Shown here: piece after piece, positions 16,896-26,768 of the stretch | Layout of the letters: the number at the start of each line of letters is the position of its first letter | Position numbering within the stretch: the first letter of the stretch is position 1 | DNA from: Fidelibacterota bacterium | Lineage (GTDB): Bacteria; Pseudomonadota; Alphaproteobacteria; Rhodospirillales; Rhodospirillaceae | Length of the DNA stretch: 44,844 nucleotides | Assembly: GCA_947475295.1 (NCBI GenBank) | Contig: CANJLF010000021.1 | Coordinates: forward strand, 1-44,844 | Direction of reading: 5' to 3' | Program-made: the position numbers and the translations under genes | Notes under the pieces: generated by a model | What the model was told of the DNA's origin: nothing | What the model saw: the letters and a program-made list of their open reading frames with translations, nothing else | The model's database searches: none

Positions 16896-17588
16896 ATGCG
16901 TGCCGCCGTTATCGTCTTTCCGGGCTCCAACTGCGACCGCGACATCGCCGTAGCCCTTGAACAAAGCATCGGTAAACCCACCACCATGATCTGGCACCAG
17001 GATACGGACATACCGTCCGACCTGGACTTGATCGTCGTGCCCGGTGGTTTTTCCTACGGCGACTACTTGCGCTGCGGCGCCATGGCGGCTCACTCGCCGG
17101 TCATGCGCGAGGTCAAACGCCGCGCCGAAAAGGGCATGCGTGTTCTGGCGGTCTGCAACGGCTTTCAAATCGTCACCGAAGCCGGCCTTTTGCCCGGCGT
17201 GCTAATGCGCAACCGCGGGCTCAAGTACGTCTGTAAGGATGTGCACTTGCGGGTCGAGGATTCGCAAAGCGCCTTCACCGCCAAATATAAAGTCGGCGAC
17301 GTGCTGCGCATTCCCATCGGCCACGCCGAGGGCAACTATTTCGCCGACGAAGCAACACTAAAACAACTTGAAGACGAAGGCCGCGTGGCTTTTCGCTACT
17401 GCACGACCAAGGGCGAGATCACCGACGACGCCAATCCCAACGGCTCGCAGCGCAATATCGCCGGCGTATTAAATAAGGCGCGCACGGTTCTGGGCATGAT
17501 GCCGCACCCGGAACGCCTGGCCGACAAAAAGCTCGGCGGCACCGACGGCCGCGCTATGTTTGAAGCCCTGGTGGAGACACTCGCGTGA
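16896..17588 (+). CDS. purQ: FGAM synthase glutaminase subunit PurQ
   Basis: PurQ is the class I glutamine amidotransferase that supplies ammonia to PurL. In this 230-residue protein the nucleophile Cys lies in [10 protein letters not shown], preceded by the oxyanion strand [13 protein letters not shown]. The C-terminal GMMPHPERL gives the His and Glu of the triad. The stop overlaps the purL GTG start (GTGA), so translation is probably coupled. Confidence 0.97.
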   Translation: MRAAVIVFPGSNCDRDIAVALEQSIGKPTTMIWHQDTDIPSDLDLIVVPGGFSYGDYLRCGAMAAHSPVMREVKRRAEKGMRVLAVCNGFQIVTEAGLLPGVLMRNRGLKYVCKDVHLRVEDSQSAFTAKYKVGDVLRIPIGHAEGNYFADEATLKQLEDEGRVAFRYCTTKGEITDDANPNGSQRNIAGVLNKARTVLGMMPHPERLADKKLGGTDGRAMFEALVETLA

Positions 17589-19795
17589 ACCACGCCCCCG
17601 CCAAGCGCATCACGCCGGAAGATATTAAAACTCACGGCCTTTCAGACGACGAATATAAGAAGGTCTTGGAAGTCCTGGGTGGGCGCGAGCCCAATATGGT
17701 GGAGCTGGGAATCTTTTCCGTCATGTGGTCGGAACATTGCTCCTACAAATCCTCGAAGAAGTGGCTGAAGACCCTGCCCACCAAGGCATCATGGGTGATC
17801 TGCGGGCCCGGCGAGAATGCGGGCGTCATCGACATCGGCGAGGGCTTGGCCGCCATTTTCAAAATGGAAAGCCATAACCACCCCTCCTTCATCGAGCCCT
17901 ATCAGGGCGCGGCCACGGGCGTTGGCGGTATTTTGCGCGACGTCTTCACCATGGGTGCCCGTCCCATCGCCAATATGAATGCGCTGCGCTTCGGCGACCC
18001 GAAACATCCCAAGACCAAACATCTGGTGGCGGGCGTGGTATCTGGCATCGGCGGTTACGGCAATTGCGTCGGCGTTCCCACCGTCGGCGGCGAAGTCAAT
18101 TTCCACCCCAGCTACAACGGAAACATCCTGGTCAACGCCATGACTGTGGGTTTGGCGCAGAAGGACAAGATTTTCTATTCGGCCGCCGCGGGCGCTGGAA
18201 ATCCTGTTGTCTATGTCGGCTCCAAGACCGGGCGCGACGGTATCCATGGCGCGACCATGGCCTCGACCGAATTCGATGCCAATTCCGAGGACAAGCGCCC
18301 AACGGTTCAAGTCGGTGATCCGTTCACCGAGAAGCTTTTGATCGAAGCCTGCATGGAGCTGATGGCAACCGACGCCATCCAATCGATCCAAGACATGGGC
18401 GCCGCCGGTCTCACCAGCTCGTCCTTCGAGATGGCCTCCAAGGGCGGTATGGGTGTCGAGCTCAACATGAACGCGGTGCCCCAACGCGAAGAAGGCATGA
18501 CGCCCTACGAGATGATGCTCTCCGAAAGCCAGGAGCGCATGCTCATTATCCTGAAGCCGGGCAAAGAGGAGCTCGCGCGCAAGATCTTCGAGAAATGGGA
18601 ATTGGATTTTGCCGTCATCGGTCACCTCACCGATACCGGCCGCATGGTGCTAAAGTTCCACGGCGAGACGGTCTGCGATCTGCCCATCGATCCCCTCGCC
18701 CAGGCTTCGCCGGAATACGACCGCCCCTGGTTGGCCTCGACCAAACAACCGGTCGTAGCGGCGAAAGACGTAAAGAACGTGCCCTGGCGAGATGCGCTGA
18801 AGACGCTGATGGGCTGCCCGGATGTCGCCAGCCGCCGCTGGGTCTGGGAACAATACGATCACATGGTGATGATGGACACGGTCCAACGCCCCGGCGGCGA
18901 TGCGGCGGTTGTGCGTATTCACGGCTCCAACCGCGCGCTCGCCATTTCCACCGACTGCACGCCACGTTATGTGAAAGCCAATCCGTTTGAGGGCGGCAAA
19001 CAGGCCGTGGCCGAGACCTGGCGCAACATCACGGCGGTGGGCGCGCGGCCGCTGGCCATCACCGACAATCTCAACTTCGGCAATCCGCAGAAGCCGGAGA
19101 TCATGGGCCAGATCGTCGAAGCCATTCAGGGCATAGGCGACGCCTGCGTGGCGCTGGACTATCCGGTCATCTCCGGCAACGTCTCGCTCTATAATGAGAC
19201 CGACGGCAAACCCATCCTGCCAACTCCTGCGATTGGCGGCGTCGGCCTGCTCGACAACCTCGACCAGATGACGACGCTAGCCTTTAAGGCCGAAGGCGAA
19301 GCGATTCTTTTGCTCGGGCAAAAAGATGACGCGGGCTGGCTCGGCCAGTCGCTATACTTGCGCGAAGTCTGCTTTGAGGAAAAAGGCGCGCCGCCGCCGG
19401 TCGACCTCGCCCACGAACGTAAAGTCGGCGACTATGTGCGCGGGCTTATTCACAGCGGCAAGATCACGGCCTGCCACGACCTCTCCGACGGCGGCCTTAT
19501 GGTGGCTCTCACGGAAATGGCGCTGGCCGGAAATCTCGGCTGCCGTTTGGAGAATATCGCAGCGCCCTTGCATGCCGCACTGTTTGGCGAGGACCAGGGG
19601 CGTTACATTGTCACCGTCAAGGCGGCAGACGCCGTTGCGACGCTGGAGGCCACGAAGGCCGCCGGTGTGCCGGCGAAACAGATCGGCGCCGTCGGCGGAT
19701 CAGCGATCTTCCTCGGCGGCGAGAGTGTTGAACTGGAAGCCTTGCGCAAATTGCACGAAGGCTGGTTCCCGGCCTATATGGCCACCGCAACTTAA
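17585..19795 (+). CDS. purL: FGAM synthase large subunit PurL
   Basis: The 736-residue protein is the small-type PurL, which works with PurS and PurQ to convert FGAR to FGAM with ATP and ammonia. The N-terminal [14 protein letters not shown], the KMESHNHPS motif and repeated AIR-synthase-like domains (for example [14 protein letters not shown] and [12 protein letters not shown]) are present. It begins at a GTG overlapping the purQ stop. Length and domains are normal. BolA follows after 14 bases. Confidence 0.97.
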   Translation: MNHAPAKRITPEDIKTHGLSDDEYKKVLEVLGGREPNMVELGIFSVMWSEHCSYKSSKKWLKTLPTKASWVICGPGENAGVIDIGEGLAAIFKMESHNHPSFIEPYQGAATGVGGILRDVFTMGARPIANMNALRFGDPKHPKTKHLVAGVVSGIGGYGNCVGVPTVGGEVNFHPSYNGNILVNAMTVGLAQKDKIFYSAAAGAGNPVVYVGSKTGRDGIHGATMASTEFDANSEDKRPTVQVGDPFTEKLLIEACMELMATDAIQSIQDMGAAGLTSSSFEMASKGGMGVELNMNAVPQREEGMTPYEMMLSESQERMLIILKPGKEELARKIFEKWELDFAVIGHLTDTGRMVLKFHGETVCDLPIDPLAQASPEYDRPWLASTKQPVVAAKDVKNVPWRDALKTLMGCPDVASRRWVWEQYDHMVMMDTVQRPGGDAAVVRIHGSNRALAISTDCTPRYVKANPFEGGKQAVAETWRNITAVGARPLAITDNLNFGNPQKPEIMGQIVEAIQGIGDACVALDYPVISGNVSLYNETDGKPILPTPAIGGVGLLDNLDQMTTLAFKAEGEAILLLGQKDDAGWLGQSLYLREVCFEEKGAPPPVDLAHERKVGDYVRGLIHSGKITACHDLSDGGLMVALTEMALAGNLGCRLENIAAPLHAALFGEDQGRYIVTVKAADAVATLEATKAAGVPAKQIGAVGGSAIFLGGESVELEALRKLHEGWFPAYMATAT

Positions 19796-19809
19796 AAGGA
19801 CACGCCGTC

Positions 19810-20040
19810 ATGGGTATGGCTGCAGCCGATATTGAAGCCCTGATCAAAGAGGCTTTCCCCGACGCCGAGGTCTCCATCAATGACCTGGCCGGCGACGGCG
19901 ATCACTATGCCGCGACCGTGGTCTCCAGCGCGTTTGCGGGCAAATCTCGCGTCCAGCAGCACCAGATGGTCTATGCCGCCTTGAAGGGCAAAATGGGCGG
20001 CGAACTGCACGCCTTGGCGCTCACCACCACCGCGCGCTAA
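19810..20040 (+). CDS. BolA family protein
   Basis: The 76-residue protein ([23 protein letters not shown]...) has the BolA/YrbA-like fold with [27 protein letters not shown], including the conserved RVQQHQMVY helix-turn region. BolA proteins pair with CGFS glutaredoxins to handle [2Fe-2S] clusters. The grxD gene follows 103 bases downstream, matching that partnership. It sits in the purine operon, as is common in alphaproteobacteria. Confidence 0.94.
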   Translation: MGMAAADIEALIKEAFPDAEVSINDLAGDGDHYAATVVSSAFAGKSRVQQHQMVYAALKGKMGGELHALALTTTAR

Positions 20041-20074
20041 GTCCCTGAAATAACATGGAGTCTTTGCTGCTCTC

Positions 20075-20102
20075 TTGTGCTTTGACCTGATCGGCTTATA
20101 TT
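20075..20102 (+). promoter_or_regulatory. Possible promoter upstream of grxD
   Basis: TTGTGC at 20075-20080 and TATATT at 20097-20102 are separated by 16 bases. This would let grxD be expressed independently of the purine operon. Read by eye only. Confidence 0.4.
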
Positions 20103-20143
20103 CCGCCCATAGGTGCTAGAGCCCTTCAACAACGAGGACATTT

Positions 20144-20470
20144 ATGACCACTGCCATCGACACCATCAAAAAAGACATCGCCGAGAACGACGTCGTCCTG
20201 TTCATGAAAGGCACGCCCGTAGCACCCATGTGCGGCTTCTCCGCCGCCGTGGTGCAGGTGCTGACCCATGCCGGCGTGAAGTTCAAAGGCGTGAACGTGC
20301 TGGCCGACAACGAGATTCGCCAAGGCATCAAGGACTTTTCCAACTGGCCGACGATCCCCCAGCTTTACGTTAAGGGCGAATTCGTCGGCGGCTGCGACAT
20401 TGTGCGCGAAATGGCCGAAGCCGGCGAGTTGGAAACCCTGTTCAAGGAAAAGCAGGTCGCGACGGCGTAA
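20144..20470 (+). CDS. grxD: Monothiol glutaredoxin, Grx4 family
   Basis: The 108-residue protein has the CGFS active site (residues 30-33 in [10 protein letters not shown]), the glutathione-binding [13 protein letters not shown] strand and GGCDIVREM. Grx4-type proteins carry or transfer [2Fe-2S] clusters and work with BolA, encoded just upstream. It ends the plus-strand purine/Fe-S block and is followed by a strong bidirectional hairpin. Confidence 0.96.
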   Translation: MTTAIDTIKKDIAENDVVLFMKGTPVAPMCGFSAAVVQVLTHAGVKFKGVNVLADNEIRQGIKDFSNWPTIPQLYVKGEFVGGCDIVREMAEAGELETLFKEKQVATA

Positions 20471-20489
20471 AGGCGTCACTTAGTCGCCA

Positions 20490-20529
20490 AACGTAAAACG
20501 GGGCTCTTTTGGGAGCCCCGTTTTACGTT
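20490..20529. terminator. Bidirectional terminator between grxD and rpsD
   Basis: Arms at 20490-20506 and 20513-20529 are perfectly complementary (17 bases) around a six-base loop. The outer stem has AAAAC/GTTTT, giving U-rich 3' flanks on both strands. It sits between convergent genes, so it probably ends both transcripts. Confidence 0.85.
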
Positions 20530-20547
20530 CGGTATGTTCGGCGCTGA

Positions 20548-21162
20548 TTAGCGCGAGTAGAACTCGATCACGAGGTTCGGTTCCATCTGGACGGGGTACG
20601 GCACATCCTTCAGGCCCGGCACGCGCTTCAGCGCGCCGATGAACTTCGCGTGATCGATTTCGATGTAATCGGGCACGTCGCGTTCGGCGGATTCAGAGGC
20701 TTCCTTCAGGGTCGCCAGTTCCTTGGACTTGGGGCGCACGGCAAGGGCGTCGCCGACCTTCACCATGAACGACGGCACGGTGACGCGCTTGCCGTTCACG
20801 GTCATGTGACCGTGACTGACGAATTGGCGCGCGGCGAACACCGTGGGTACCAGCTTCATGCGGTAGACGATGGCGTCCAGGCGGCTTTCCAGGATGCCCA
20901 CCAGGTTTTCGCCGCTGTCGCCTTTGCGGCGCAGCGCTTCGGCGTAGTACTTGCGGAACTGACGCTCGGAGATGTTGCCGTAGTAGCCCTTGAGCTTCTG
21001 TTTGGCCATCAACTGCACGCCGTAGTCGGACGGCTTCTTGCGGCGCTGGCCGTGCTGGCCGGGACCGTATTCGCGCTTGTTGATGGGAGATTTGGCGCGG
21101 CCCCAGAGATTGACCTGGAGACGGCGGTCGATCTTGTACTTAGACTCAGTACGTTTAGTCAT
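20548..21162 (-). CDS. rpsD: 30S ribosomal protein S4
   Basis: The 204-residue protein ([20 protein letters not shown]...) is the primary rRNA-binding protein that helps nucleate assembly of the small subunit. The S4 RNA-binding domain is seen in [20 protein letters not shown] and [15 protein letters not shown]. The start at ATG 21162 is preceded by AAGGA. As usual in alphaproteobacteria it stands alone, outside the alpha operon. Confidence 0.97.
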   Translation of the reverse strand: MTKRTESKYKIDRRLQVNLWGRAKSPINKREYGPGQHGQRRKKPSDYGVQLMAKQKLKGYYGNISERQFRKYYAEALRRKGDSGENLVGILESRLDAIVYRMKLVPTVFAARQFVSHGHMTVNGKRVTVPSFMVKVGDALAVRPKSKELATLKEASESAERDVPDYIEIDHAKFIGALKRVPGLKDVPYPVQMEPNLVIEFYSR

Positions 21163-21282
21163 TTCGCATCCTTATATTTTTTGTCCCGGTAGTCCGTCGC
21201 AAACCGTTGCGCGGCGATGAGGAAGCCCGCTGGATTGGTCCAGTCGGTGCCGCCACATGCGTTCCCGGAAATAAGCCGGGGC

Positions 21283-21310
21283 ATCATAGGGATGGGGGTG
21301 GTGAAGTCAA
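21283..21310 (-). promoter_or_regulatory. Promoter of rpsD
   Basis: On the minus strand TTGACT (21310-21305) and TATGAT (21288-21283) have a 16-base spacer. The transcript would carry a leader of about 110 bases with a possible CCCCGGCTT/AATAAGCCGGGG-type hairpin, where S4 feedback could act; that regulation is speculation. Confidence 0.55.
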
Positions 21311-21361
21311 TGCGGCATAAGGGCCGCAATTCTCGATATATTATAACTCTATATCAATAGG

Positions 21362-22198
21362 TTAGACCTTATCGACCTTATATCCCGGCTGGCGTTTGGG
21401 ACGGTCTTCGCGCCGGCCATAGCGTAGTTCCTTGATGATTCCGTGCAAAGTGCGCACTTCCTGGACCGTCAATTCGGCCCGCTGCAGCATGTTGCGGATG
21501 TTTACGACCATGCTGGGACGCTTCTCGTCATTGCGCAGAAAGCCGCAGAGATCTAGTTCCTCCTCAAGATGATCGAACAGTTCCTGCAGCAGTTCCTTGG
21601 TGACGGGCATGGTCTTGTTATAGGTCGTGACGGCGTCGGGGCCGTCGTAACCCGCCTGGAACCATTCGTAGCCCACCACCAGCACGGCCTGGGCGAGGTT
21701 GAGCGAGGAATGCTCCGGGTTCATGGGCACCTCCACCAGAACATTAGCGAGGCCGAGTTCATGGTTGGTGAGGCCGATGCGTTCGCGCCCGAAGAGAAGG
21801 CCCAAGCGCTGCGCGGCGGCGCCGCGTGTGCGCATGTCGCCGGCGGCGGCGCGGGCGGTCATGACCGTCTTGACCATCTCGCGGCGGCGCGCGGTGGTGG
21901 CGTAGACGCACTCAAGATCGGCGATGGCGTCTTCGACCTTTGTGAACTTCTGGGCTTTTTCGAGAATGGCGTCGGCGCCCGACGATGCGCCGCGGGCCTT
22001 TTCGCTTAGCCAATCTTCCTTGGGGTCCACCAGGCGCAGATCGTTAAGGCCGCAGTTCATCATGGCCCGCGCCGTGGTGCCGATGTTCTCGCCCAGCTGC
22101 GGCTCAACCAGAATCACGGCGGGCGGATTGGCGCCGGGCTTCGCCGGCAGCCGCGCCTTGTCGGCATATGACGTAGCTTGTGTGCGTCCCAGAGTCAT
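21362..22198 (-). CDS. trmJ: tRNA (cytidine/uridine-2'-O)-methyltransferase TrmJ-like
   Basis: The 278-residue protein is a SPOUT methyltransferase. The N-terminal PAVILVEPQLGENIGTTARA is the TrmH/TrmJ motif 1. LLFGRERIGLTNHEL and MNPEHSSLNLAQAVLVVGYE form motifs 2 and 3 at the knot. The extra C-terminal helical region is like TrmJ, which methylates the 2'-OH of nucleotide 32 in tRNAs. I start at ATG 22198; upstream codons have no similarity. It is transcribed toward rpsD but separated from it by about 200 bases. Confidence 0.9.
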   Translation of the reverse strand: MTLGRTQATSYADKARLPAKPGANPPAVILVEPQLGENIGTTARAMMNCGLNDLRLVDPKEDWLSEKARGASSGADAILEKAQKFTKVEDAIADLECVYATTARRREMVKTVMTARAAAGDMRTRGAAAQRLGLLFGRERIGLTNHELGLANVLVEVPMNPEHSSLNLAQAVLVVGYEWFQAGYDGPDAVTTYNKTMPVTKELLQELFDHLEEELDLCGFLRNDEKRPSMVVNIRNMLQRAELTVQEVRTLHGIIKELRYGRREDRPKRQPGYKVDKV

Positions 22199-22450
22199 GA
22201 CGGCAACGTCACGGAGCTGACACCTTCTTGGTGTAAGGCGGGCGAACGCTGCCGTCCGCAGCGTACATTTCGTCGAAAGCCACCCGCGTGCTCTCCTAAA
22301 CACTTACATACCTATACAAAGCATATCCCGTGCCAAGTCCAAGAACCTAGATATTCTATGGCTTTGGGACAGGATCGTGGGGGCATGCGCCTAATTTTTG
22401 GGCGTCCTGCAAATTTCTTATACGGAGGGCGCCACCGTGAGGTTAGGAGC

Positions 22451-22861
22451 CTAAACCAAGCTATCCATGATGAAATCGGCCATATCGGCGGGCTTGAGCT
22501 TGGGGACCTTGGAATCGCGGCCTTCCATGGTGCGCTTGATGACAAGGTTGGCCTCGACCTTGCGCTGCTCCAATTTGACGATGTCCTTGGCGCCTTTGAT
22601 CTTGGGATAGTACAGCGGATCGAGCACTTTCTGCCGTTCCGAGAGCCGGGTCAGCAGCGCCAATTGATCCAGGCCCGTAACCGGGCGCGCCCCGGCCAAT
22701 TCCCAGTCCTTGTGACCGGCATAGCCTTCGTCATTCAGGGTTTGAACGGCGTCCTTGGGCTCCTCGTCCGTGAAGCCGGCTTTATACAAGTGCTTGCTGA
22801 CGCCGACGTCGGAGCCCCATTCCTTCATGAGCGGACTGAAGGCGATATAGATCGAGGACAT
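22451..22861 (-). CDS. Conserved-looking hypothetical protein, 136 aa
   Basis: I do not recognise this protein. It is soluble, mixed charge, without signal peptide or membrane span. It begins SSIYIAFSPLMKEWGSDVGV and has a KHLYKAGFTDEEPKDAVQTL segment, and it is lysine-rich toward the C-terminus. The codon use and GC at third positions look like the neighbouring housekeeping genes, so I believe it is real. It lies between trmJ and a small gene with an in-frame stop, all on the minus strand. I cannot assign a function. Confidence 0.7.
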   Translation of the reverse strand: MSSIYIAFSPLMKEWGSDVGVSKHLYKAGFTDEEPKDAVQTLNDEGYAGHKDWELAGARPVTGLDQLALLTRLSERQKVLDPLYYPKIKGAKDIVKLEQRKVEANLVIKRTMEGRDSKVPKLKPADMADFIMDSLV

Positions 22862-22953
22862 GGCCAGTGCCTTTCAAAGGGGCCGTTTACTTCGTACCCC
22901 TTGGTACTGACAAGTCCGCCGCAAAAGTGCAAGAGCGTAAGAGTTCAATCGGC

Positions 22954-23250
22954 CTAGTCGACCTTCACATTGACCGGCTTTGGAACCTTCACAATGCGGC
23001 GCTGATCCTCGATTTCCTGAACGCCGCGGATATGTGCCACCACCCGTTTTCAGATGCCGGCGATTTCCTGCTCATTGATTTCCATATAGGCGTTGACGTG
23101 GCGCTCGGCCTGCACCACGGCATCCTTGCCGTAACAGGCGCGCATAAAACGCGCGAGCGTGACCGTATTGAAGTAAAGCGCATCCTTATCGGAGTCTGAG
23201 CGCATCGCCTTACATGTCGAAAGCGACACATCTTGCGTATCGTGGGTCAT
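22954..23250 (-). pseudogene. Small hypothetical gene interrupted by an in-frame TGA
   Basis: From ATG 23250 (GAGG upstream) the frame encodes 66 residues, MTHDTQDVSL...INEQEIAGI, then a TGA at 23052-23050. The same frame continues without further stops for 32 residues (KRVVAHIRGVQEIEDQRRIV then KVPKPVNVKVD) to a TAG at 22954. The downstream segment reads as a sensible charged protein, so the TGA probably replaces a sense codon, for instance TGG for Trp. I do not recognise the protein. It could be a recent pseudogene, a sequencing or assembly error, or a readthrough gene. Neighbouring genes use TGA as a normal stop, so the genetic code is standard. Confidence 0.6.
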
Positions 23251-23395
23251 CGTTCTGCCTCGAGTACTGCGAGCCCAAATCCCTTCCCCAGCGCGCCATA
23301 AACGCACGGGGGCGCTCGCGGTTGCAACTAACCGTGGCAAGAACATGGGAAAGTTCGCGCGGGTAGTGCGCCGCAACTCTCGCGCAGCACGGGAA

Positions 23396-25051
23396 TTATT
23401 GCGCCTTTGCGTAGGCGTCGCGCAGGCCGACGGTGCGGTTGAACACCAAGCCGGCGTCGGAATCGCGGCAGAAATATCCTAGGCGCTCGAACTGTACGGT
23501 TTCACCGACCTTGGCATTGGCAAGTTCGGGTTCCAGCTTGGCCTCGACGATTTCCAGCGAGTTGGGATTGAGATCCTGCACCGGATCGCCGTCGGCGCCG
23601 GGATCGGGACGCGTGAACAGCGGATTGTAAAGACGTACTTCGGCTTTCACCGCGTGAGCCGCAGACACCCAGTGCATGGTCGCTTTGACCTTGCGGCCGT
23701 CGGGCGCATTGCCGCCTTTGGTGGCCGGGTCGTAGGTGCAGCGCAGTTCAATCACATTGCCCGCCGCGTCCTTCACGGCCTCGCGGCAGGTGATGAAGTA
23801 GGCGTAGCGCAGACGCACTTCGGTGCCGGGCGAGAGACGAAAGAACTTCTTGGGCGGGTTTTCCATGAAATCGTCCTGCTCGATGTAGAGCTCACGGCTG
23901 AACGGCACCTTACGGGTTCCGGCGGCAGGGTCTTCGGGATTATTGACCGCTTCCAGCTCTTCGCCCTGCCCTTCCGGATAATTCTCGATGACGATCTTCA
24001 ACGGGCGCAGCACGGCCATATAACGCGGAGCGGCTTTGTTCAGGTACTCGCGCACGGCGGCATCGAACATGGCGATATCGACAACACTATTCGCCCGAGC
24101 GATGCCTGCGCGCTTTACGAAATCCAGCAGCGCGGCCGGCGGCACGCCACGGCGGCGCAGGCCCGCCAGGGTCGGCATGCGCGGATCGTCCCAGCCCTTG
24201 ACGTGCTTGTCGCGCACGAACTGGGTCAAGTGGCGCTTGGAGAGAATGGTGTAGGTGATGTTAAGGCGCGCGAACTCGGTCTGCTTGGGAAATGCGGGTA
24301 CCGGGAGATTGGCCAGCAGCCATTCGTACAACGGTTTGTGATCCTCAAACTCCAGCGAACACAGCGAGTGCGTCACATGCTCAATGGCATCCGACTGTCC
24401 ATGGGCAAAATCGTAGTTGGGATAGATGCACCAAGCATCGCCGGTACGCTGATGATGGGCATGCAGGATGCGGTAGATCACCGGATCGCGCAGATTTATG
24501 TTGCCCGCGGTCATGTCGATCTTTGCCCGCAATACGCGGGCGCCGTTGGGAAACTCGCCTTTGCGCATGCGGCGGAAGAGATCGAGGTTTTCCTCAACCG
24601 AACGTGCGCGGAACGGGCTGTTGGTGCCGGGCGCGGTCAGAGTGCCGCGGCTGATGCGGATTGCGTCGGCGGTCTGATCGTCGACGTAGGCCAGACCCTT
24701 CTCGATCAGGTGCTCTGCCCAGACATAGAGCGTGTCGAAATAGTCCGAGGCGTAATACAGGTGATCGCCCCAGTCGAAACCCAGCCAACGCACATCGGCC
24801 TGAATGGAATCGATGTACTCCTGCTCTTCTTTGACTGGATTGGTGTCGTCGAACCGCAAATGGCAACGTCCGCCGAATTCCTTGGCGATGCCGAAGTTGA
24901 TGTAAATCGCCTTGGCGTGGCCGATGTGCAGATAGCCGTTGGGCTCGGGCGGAAAGCGCGTGATAACGCTCTTATGGCGACCCTCCGCCAGATCGCTTTC
25001 GACCAAGCTCCAGAGAAAGTTACCAACAGGCGCAGCGGCTTCTTCAGACAT
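23396..25051 (-). CDS. glnS: Glutamine--tRNA ligase
   Basis: The 551-residue protein is a class I aminoacyl-tRNA synthetase of the GlnRS type. The HIGH-like motif is in [15 protein letters not shown] (about residues 34-48) and the KMSKS counterpart is YTILSKRHL. GlnRS-specific blocks such as [32 protein letters not shown] and [15 protein letters not shown] are present. The C-terminal anticodon-binding beta barrels are complete. Many alphaproteobacteria lack GlnRS and make Gln-tRNA by the GatCAB amidotransferase route, so its presence suggests a lineage that acquired glnS. It lies 20 bases downstream of nadE. Confidence 0.97.
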   Translation of the reverse strand: MSEEAAAPVGNFLWSLVESDLAEGRHKSVITRFPPEPNGYLHIGHAKAIYINFGIAKEFGGRCHLRFDDTNPVKEEQEYIDSIQADVRWLGFDWGDHLYYASDYFDTLYVWAEHLIEKGLAYVDDQTADAIRISRGTLTAPGTNSPFRARSVEENLDLFRRMRKGEFPNGARVLRAKIDMTAGNINLRDPVIYRILHAHHQRTGDAWCIYPNYDFAHGQSDAIEHVTHSLCSLEFEDHKPLYEWLLANLPVPAFPKQTEFARLNITYTILSKRHLTQFVRDKHVKGWDDPRMPTLAGLRRRGVPPAALLDFVKRAGIARANSVVDIAMFDAAVREYLNKAAPRYMAVLRPLKIVIENYPEGQGEELEAVNNPEDPAAGTRKVPFSRELYIEQDDFMENPPKKFFRLSPGTEVRLRYAYFITCREAVKDAAGNVIELRCTYDPATKGGNAPDGRKVKATMHWVSAAHAVKAEVRLYNPLFTRPDPGADGDPVQDLNPNSLEIVEAKLEPELANAKVGETVQFERLGYFCRDSDAGLVFNRTVGLRDAYAKAQ

Positions 25052-25071
25052 GTCGTTTCCTAGGCAGATAC

Positions 25072-26742
25072 TTACTGGGCCGAGCCGTCGCCCAGAAAAC
25101 CGTTGGTGATGGGATAGCGGTAATCGCGGCCAAAAGCGATATGGGTGATTTTCACGCCCGGCGGCGCCTGGCGGCGCTTGTACTCGGCCGTTTTCAACAT
25201 GTTATAGACCCGGCGTACAACCGCCTCATCGAAGCCCTTGGCGGCGACGGCGGCGATGCCCAATTGGCCTTCGATCAGACCTTTAAGGATACCGTCGAGG
25301 ATTTCATAAGCCGGCAGCGTGTCCTGGTCTTTCTGATTGGGCTTCAGCTCGGCCGTCGGCGGTTTGGTGATGACGCGCTCGGGCATCACGGCGCCGGACG
25401 GGCCCAGCGCGCCCGCGGGCTTATGGGCGTTGCGCCACCGGCAGACGGCAAAGACCGTGGTCTTATAGACGTCCTTCAGCACGGCATAGCCGCCGCACAT
25501 GTCGCCGTAGAGCGTGGCGTAGCCGGTACTCATTTCACTTTTGTTGCCGGTGGACAGCACCATCTTGCCGAACTTGTTGGATAACGCCATGAGCGTGACG
25601 CCGCGCGCGCGTGACTGAAGGTTTTCTTCGGTGATATCCGCATCCCGTCCGACGAAAAGTGGCGCGAGCATATTGCTGTAGGCTTGCATGGCGGGGCCGA
25701 TATCGATCTCGTCAAGCCGCACGCCGAGAAGCTTAGCAACCGCCGCAGCATCTTCCAGGCTATCGTCCGACGTGTAAGGCGACGGCATCATGACGCAGTG
25801 GACCCTGTCGGGCCCCAAAGCATCTGCGGCAACGGCGGCGGCCAGCGCGCTGTCGATGCCGCCGGACAGTCCCAGCACCACGCCGGGAAAATGGTTCTTG
25901 GTGACATAGTCGCGCAACGCCAGAACCATAGCCTGATATACGTTCTCTAGACGCTCGCCCGGCGCGGCGAGTTTTTCACCGGCGCAATGCCAGCCGTGGA
26001 CTTTGCGGGTCCAGGTGGTGAGCGCGATATCACTGCTCCACCAGGGCTGCTGAACCGCCAAGGTGCGGTCGACGTTAAGCACAAACGATCCGCCGTCGAA
26101 AGCCAGATCGTCCTGGCCGCCGACTTGGTTGACATAGATGAGCGGCAAGTCGATTTCAGTGACGCGCGCGACGGCATGGGTCACGCGCACATCGGGTTTG
26201 TCGAGTTCATAAGGCGAGCCGTTGGGCACGATCAGCAGTTCAGCGCCGGACTCGGCCAAGGTCTCGGCCACATCCTCGAACCACATGTCCTCACAGATCA
26301 TGACGCCGAGGCGCACACCACGGAACACCATAGGCCCCGGCACGGGACCGGCGGCGAACACGCGGTATTCGTCGAAGACGCCGTAATTGGGCAGATGGTG
26401 CTTGAATCGTGTGCTTGCGATCTTGCCGCCGTCCAGCAGCAACACTGCGTTGTAGGTCTCGTCATTATCGCGCCAGGGCGCTCCAACCAACATGCCCGGC
26501 CCGCCATCGGCGGTGGTTGCGGCGAGGTCTTTGACCGCCGCAGCAACGGCATCGAGGAATGATGCACGGTAAACCAGATCTTCGGGCGGATAACCGCTGA
26601 CCACCAGCTCGGAAAACACCACCAGATCGGCGCCGGCAGCGGCGGCTTCAGCGCGAGCGGCCTTGATCAAAGCTACATTGCCGGCGACGTCGCCAACCGT
26701 GGGGTTGACCTGCGCCAGAGCGATCTTGAGAACGTCAGCCAT
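25072..26742 (-). CDS. nadE: Glutamine-dependent NAD+ synthetase
   Basis: The 556-residue protein has two domains. The N-terminal nitrilase-like glutaminase ([18 protein letters not shown]) carries the triad Glu ([16 protein letters not shown]), Lys ([13 protein letters not shown]) and Cys ([10 protein letters not shown]). The C-terminal ammonia-dependent synthetase has the ATP-pyrophosphatase motif [16 protein letters not shown]. It amidates deamido-NAD+ to NAD+ using glutamine. I start at ATG 26742; the longer frame upstream overlaps the DAHP synthase stop region and lacks similarity. It is transcribed after the class II DAHP synthase gene (26-base gap) and before glnS. Confidence 0.96.
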   Translation of the reverse strand: MADVLKIALAQVNPTVGDVAGNVALIKAARAEAAAAGADLVVFSELVVSGYPPEDLVYRASFLDAVAAAVKDLAATTADGGPGMLVGAPWRDNDETYNAVLLLDGGKIASTRFKHHLPNYGVFDEYRVFAAGPVPGPMVFRGVRLGVMICEDMWFEDVAETLAESGAELLIVPNGSPYELDKPDVRVTHAVARVTEIDLPLIYVNQVGGQDDLAFDGGSFVLNVDRTLAVQQPWWSSDIALTTWTRKVHGWHCAGEKLAAPGERLENVYQAMVLALRDYVTKNHFPGVVLGLSGGIDSALAAAVAADALGPDRVHCVMMPSPYTSDDSLEDAAAVAKLLGVRLDEIDIGPAMQAYSNMLAPLFVGRDADITEENLQSRARGVTLMALSNKFGKMVLSTGNKSEMSTGYATLYGDMCGGYAVLKDVYKTTVFAVCRWRNAHKPAGALGPSGAVMPERVITKPPTAELKPNQKDQDTLPAYEILDGILKGLIEGQLGIAAVAAKGFDEAVVRRVYNMLKTAEYKRRQAPPGVKITHIAFGRDYRYPITNGFLGDGSAQ

Positions 26743-26768
26743 GGAAGACGCCAGTCCTATGCTCGCGC

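Noticed and set aside
23050-23052. TGA recoded as tryptophan or selenocysteine genome-wide
   Set aside because: Neighbouring genes such as purQ end with TGA at expected lengths, and no selenocysteine insertion hairpin is evident.
23654-25063. Plus-strand open frame of 469 codons opposite glnS
   Set aside because: Antisense shadow of glnS with no recognisable domain.
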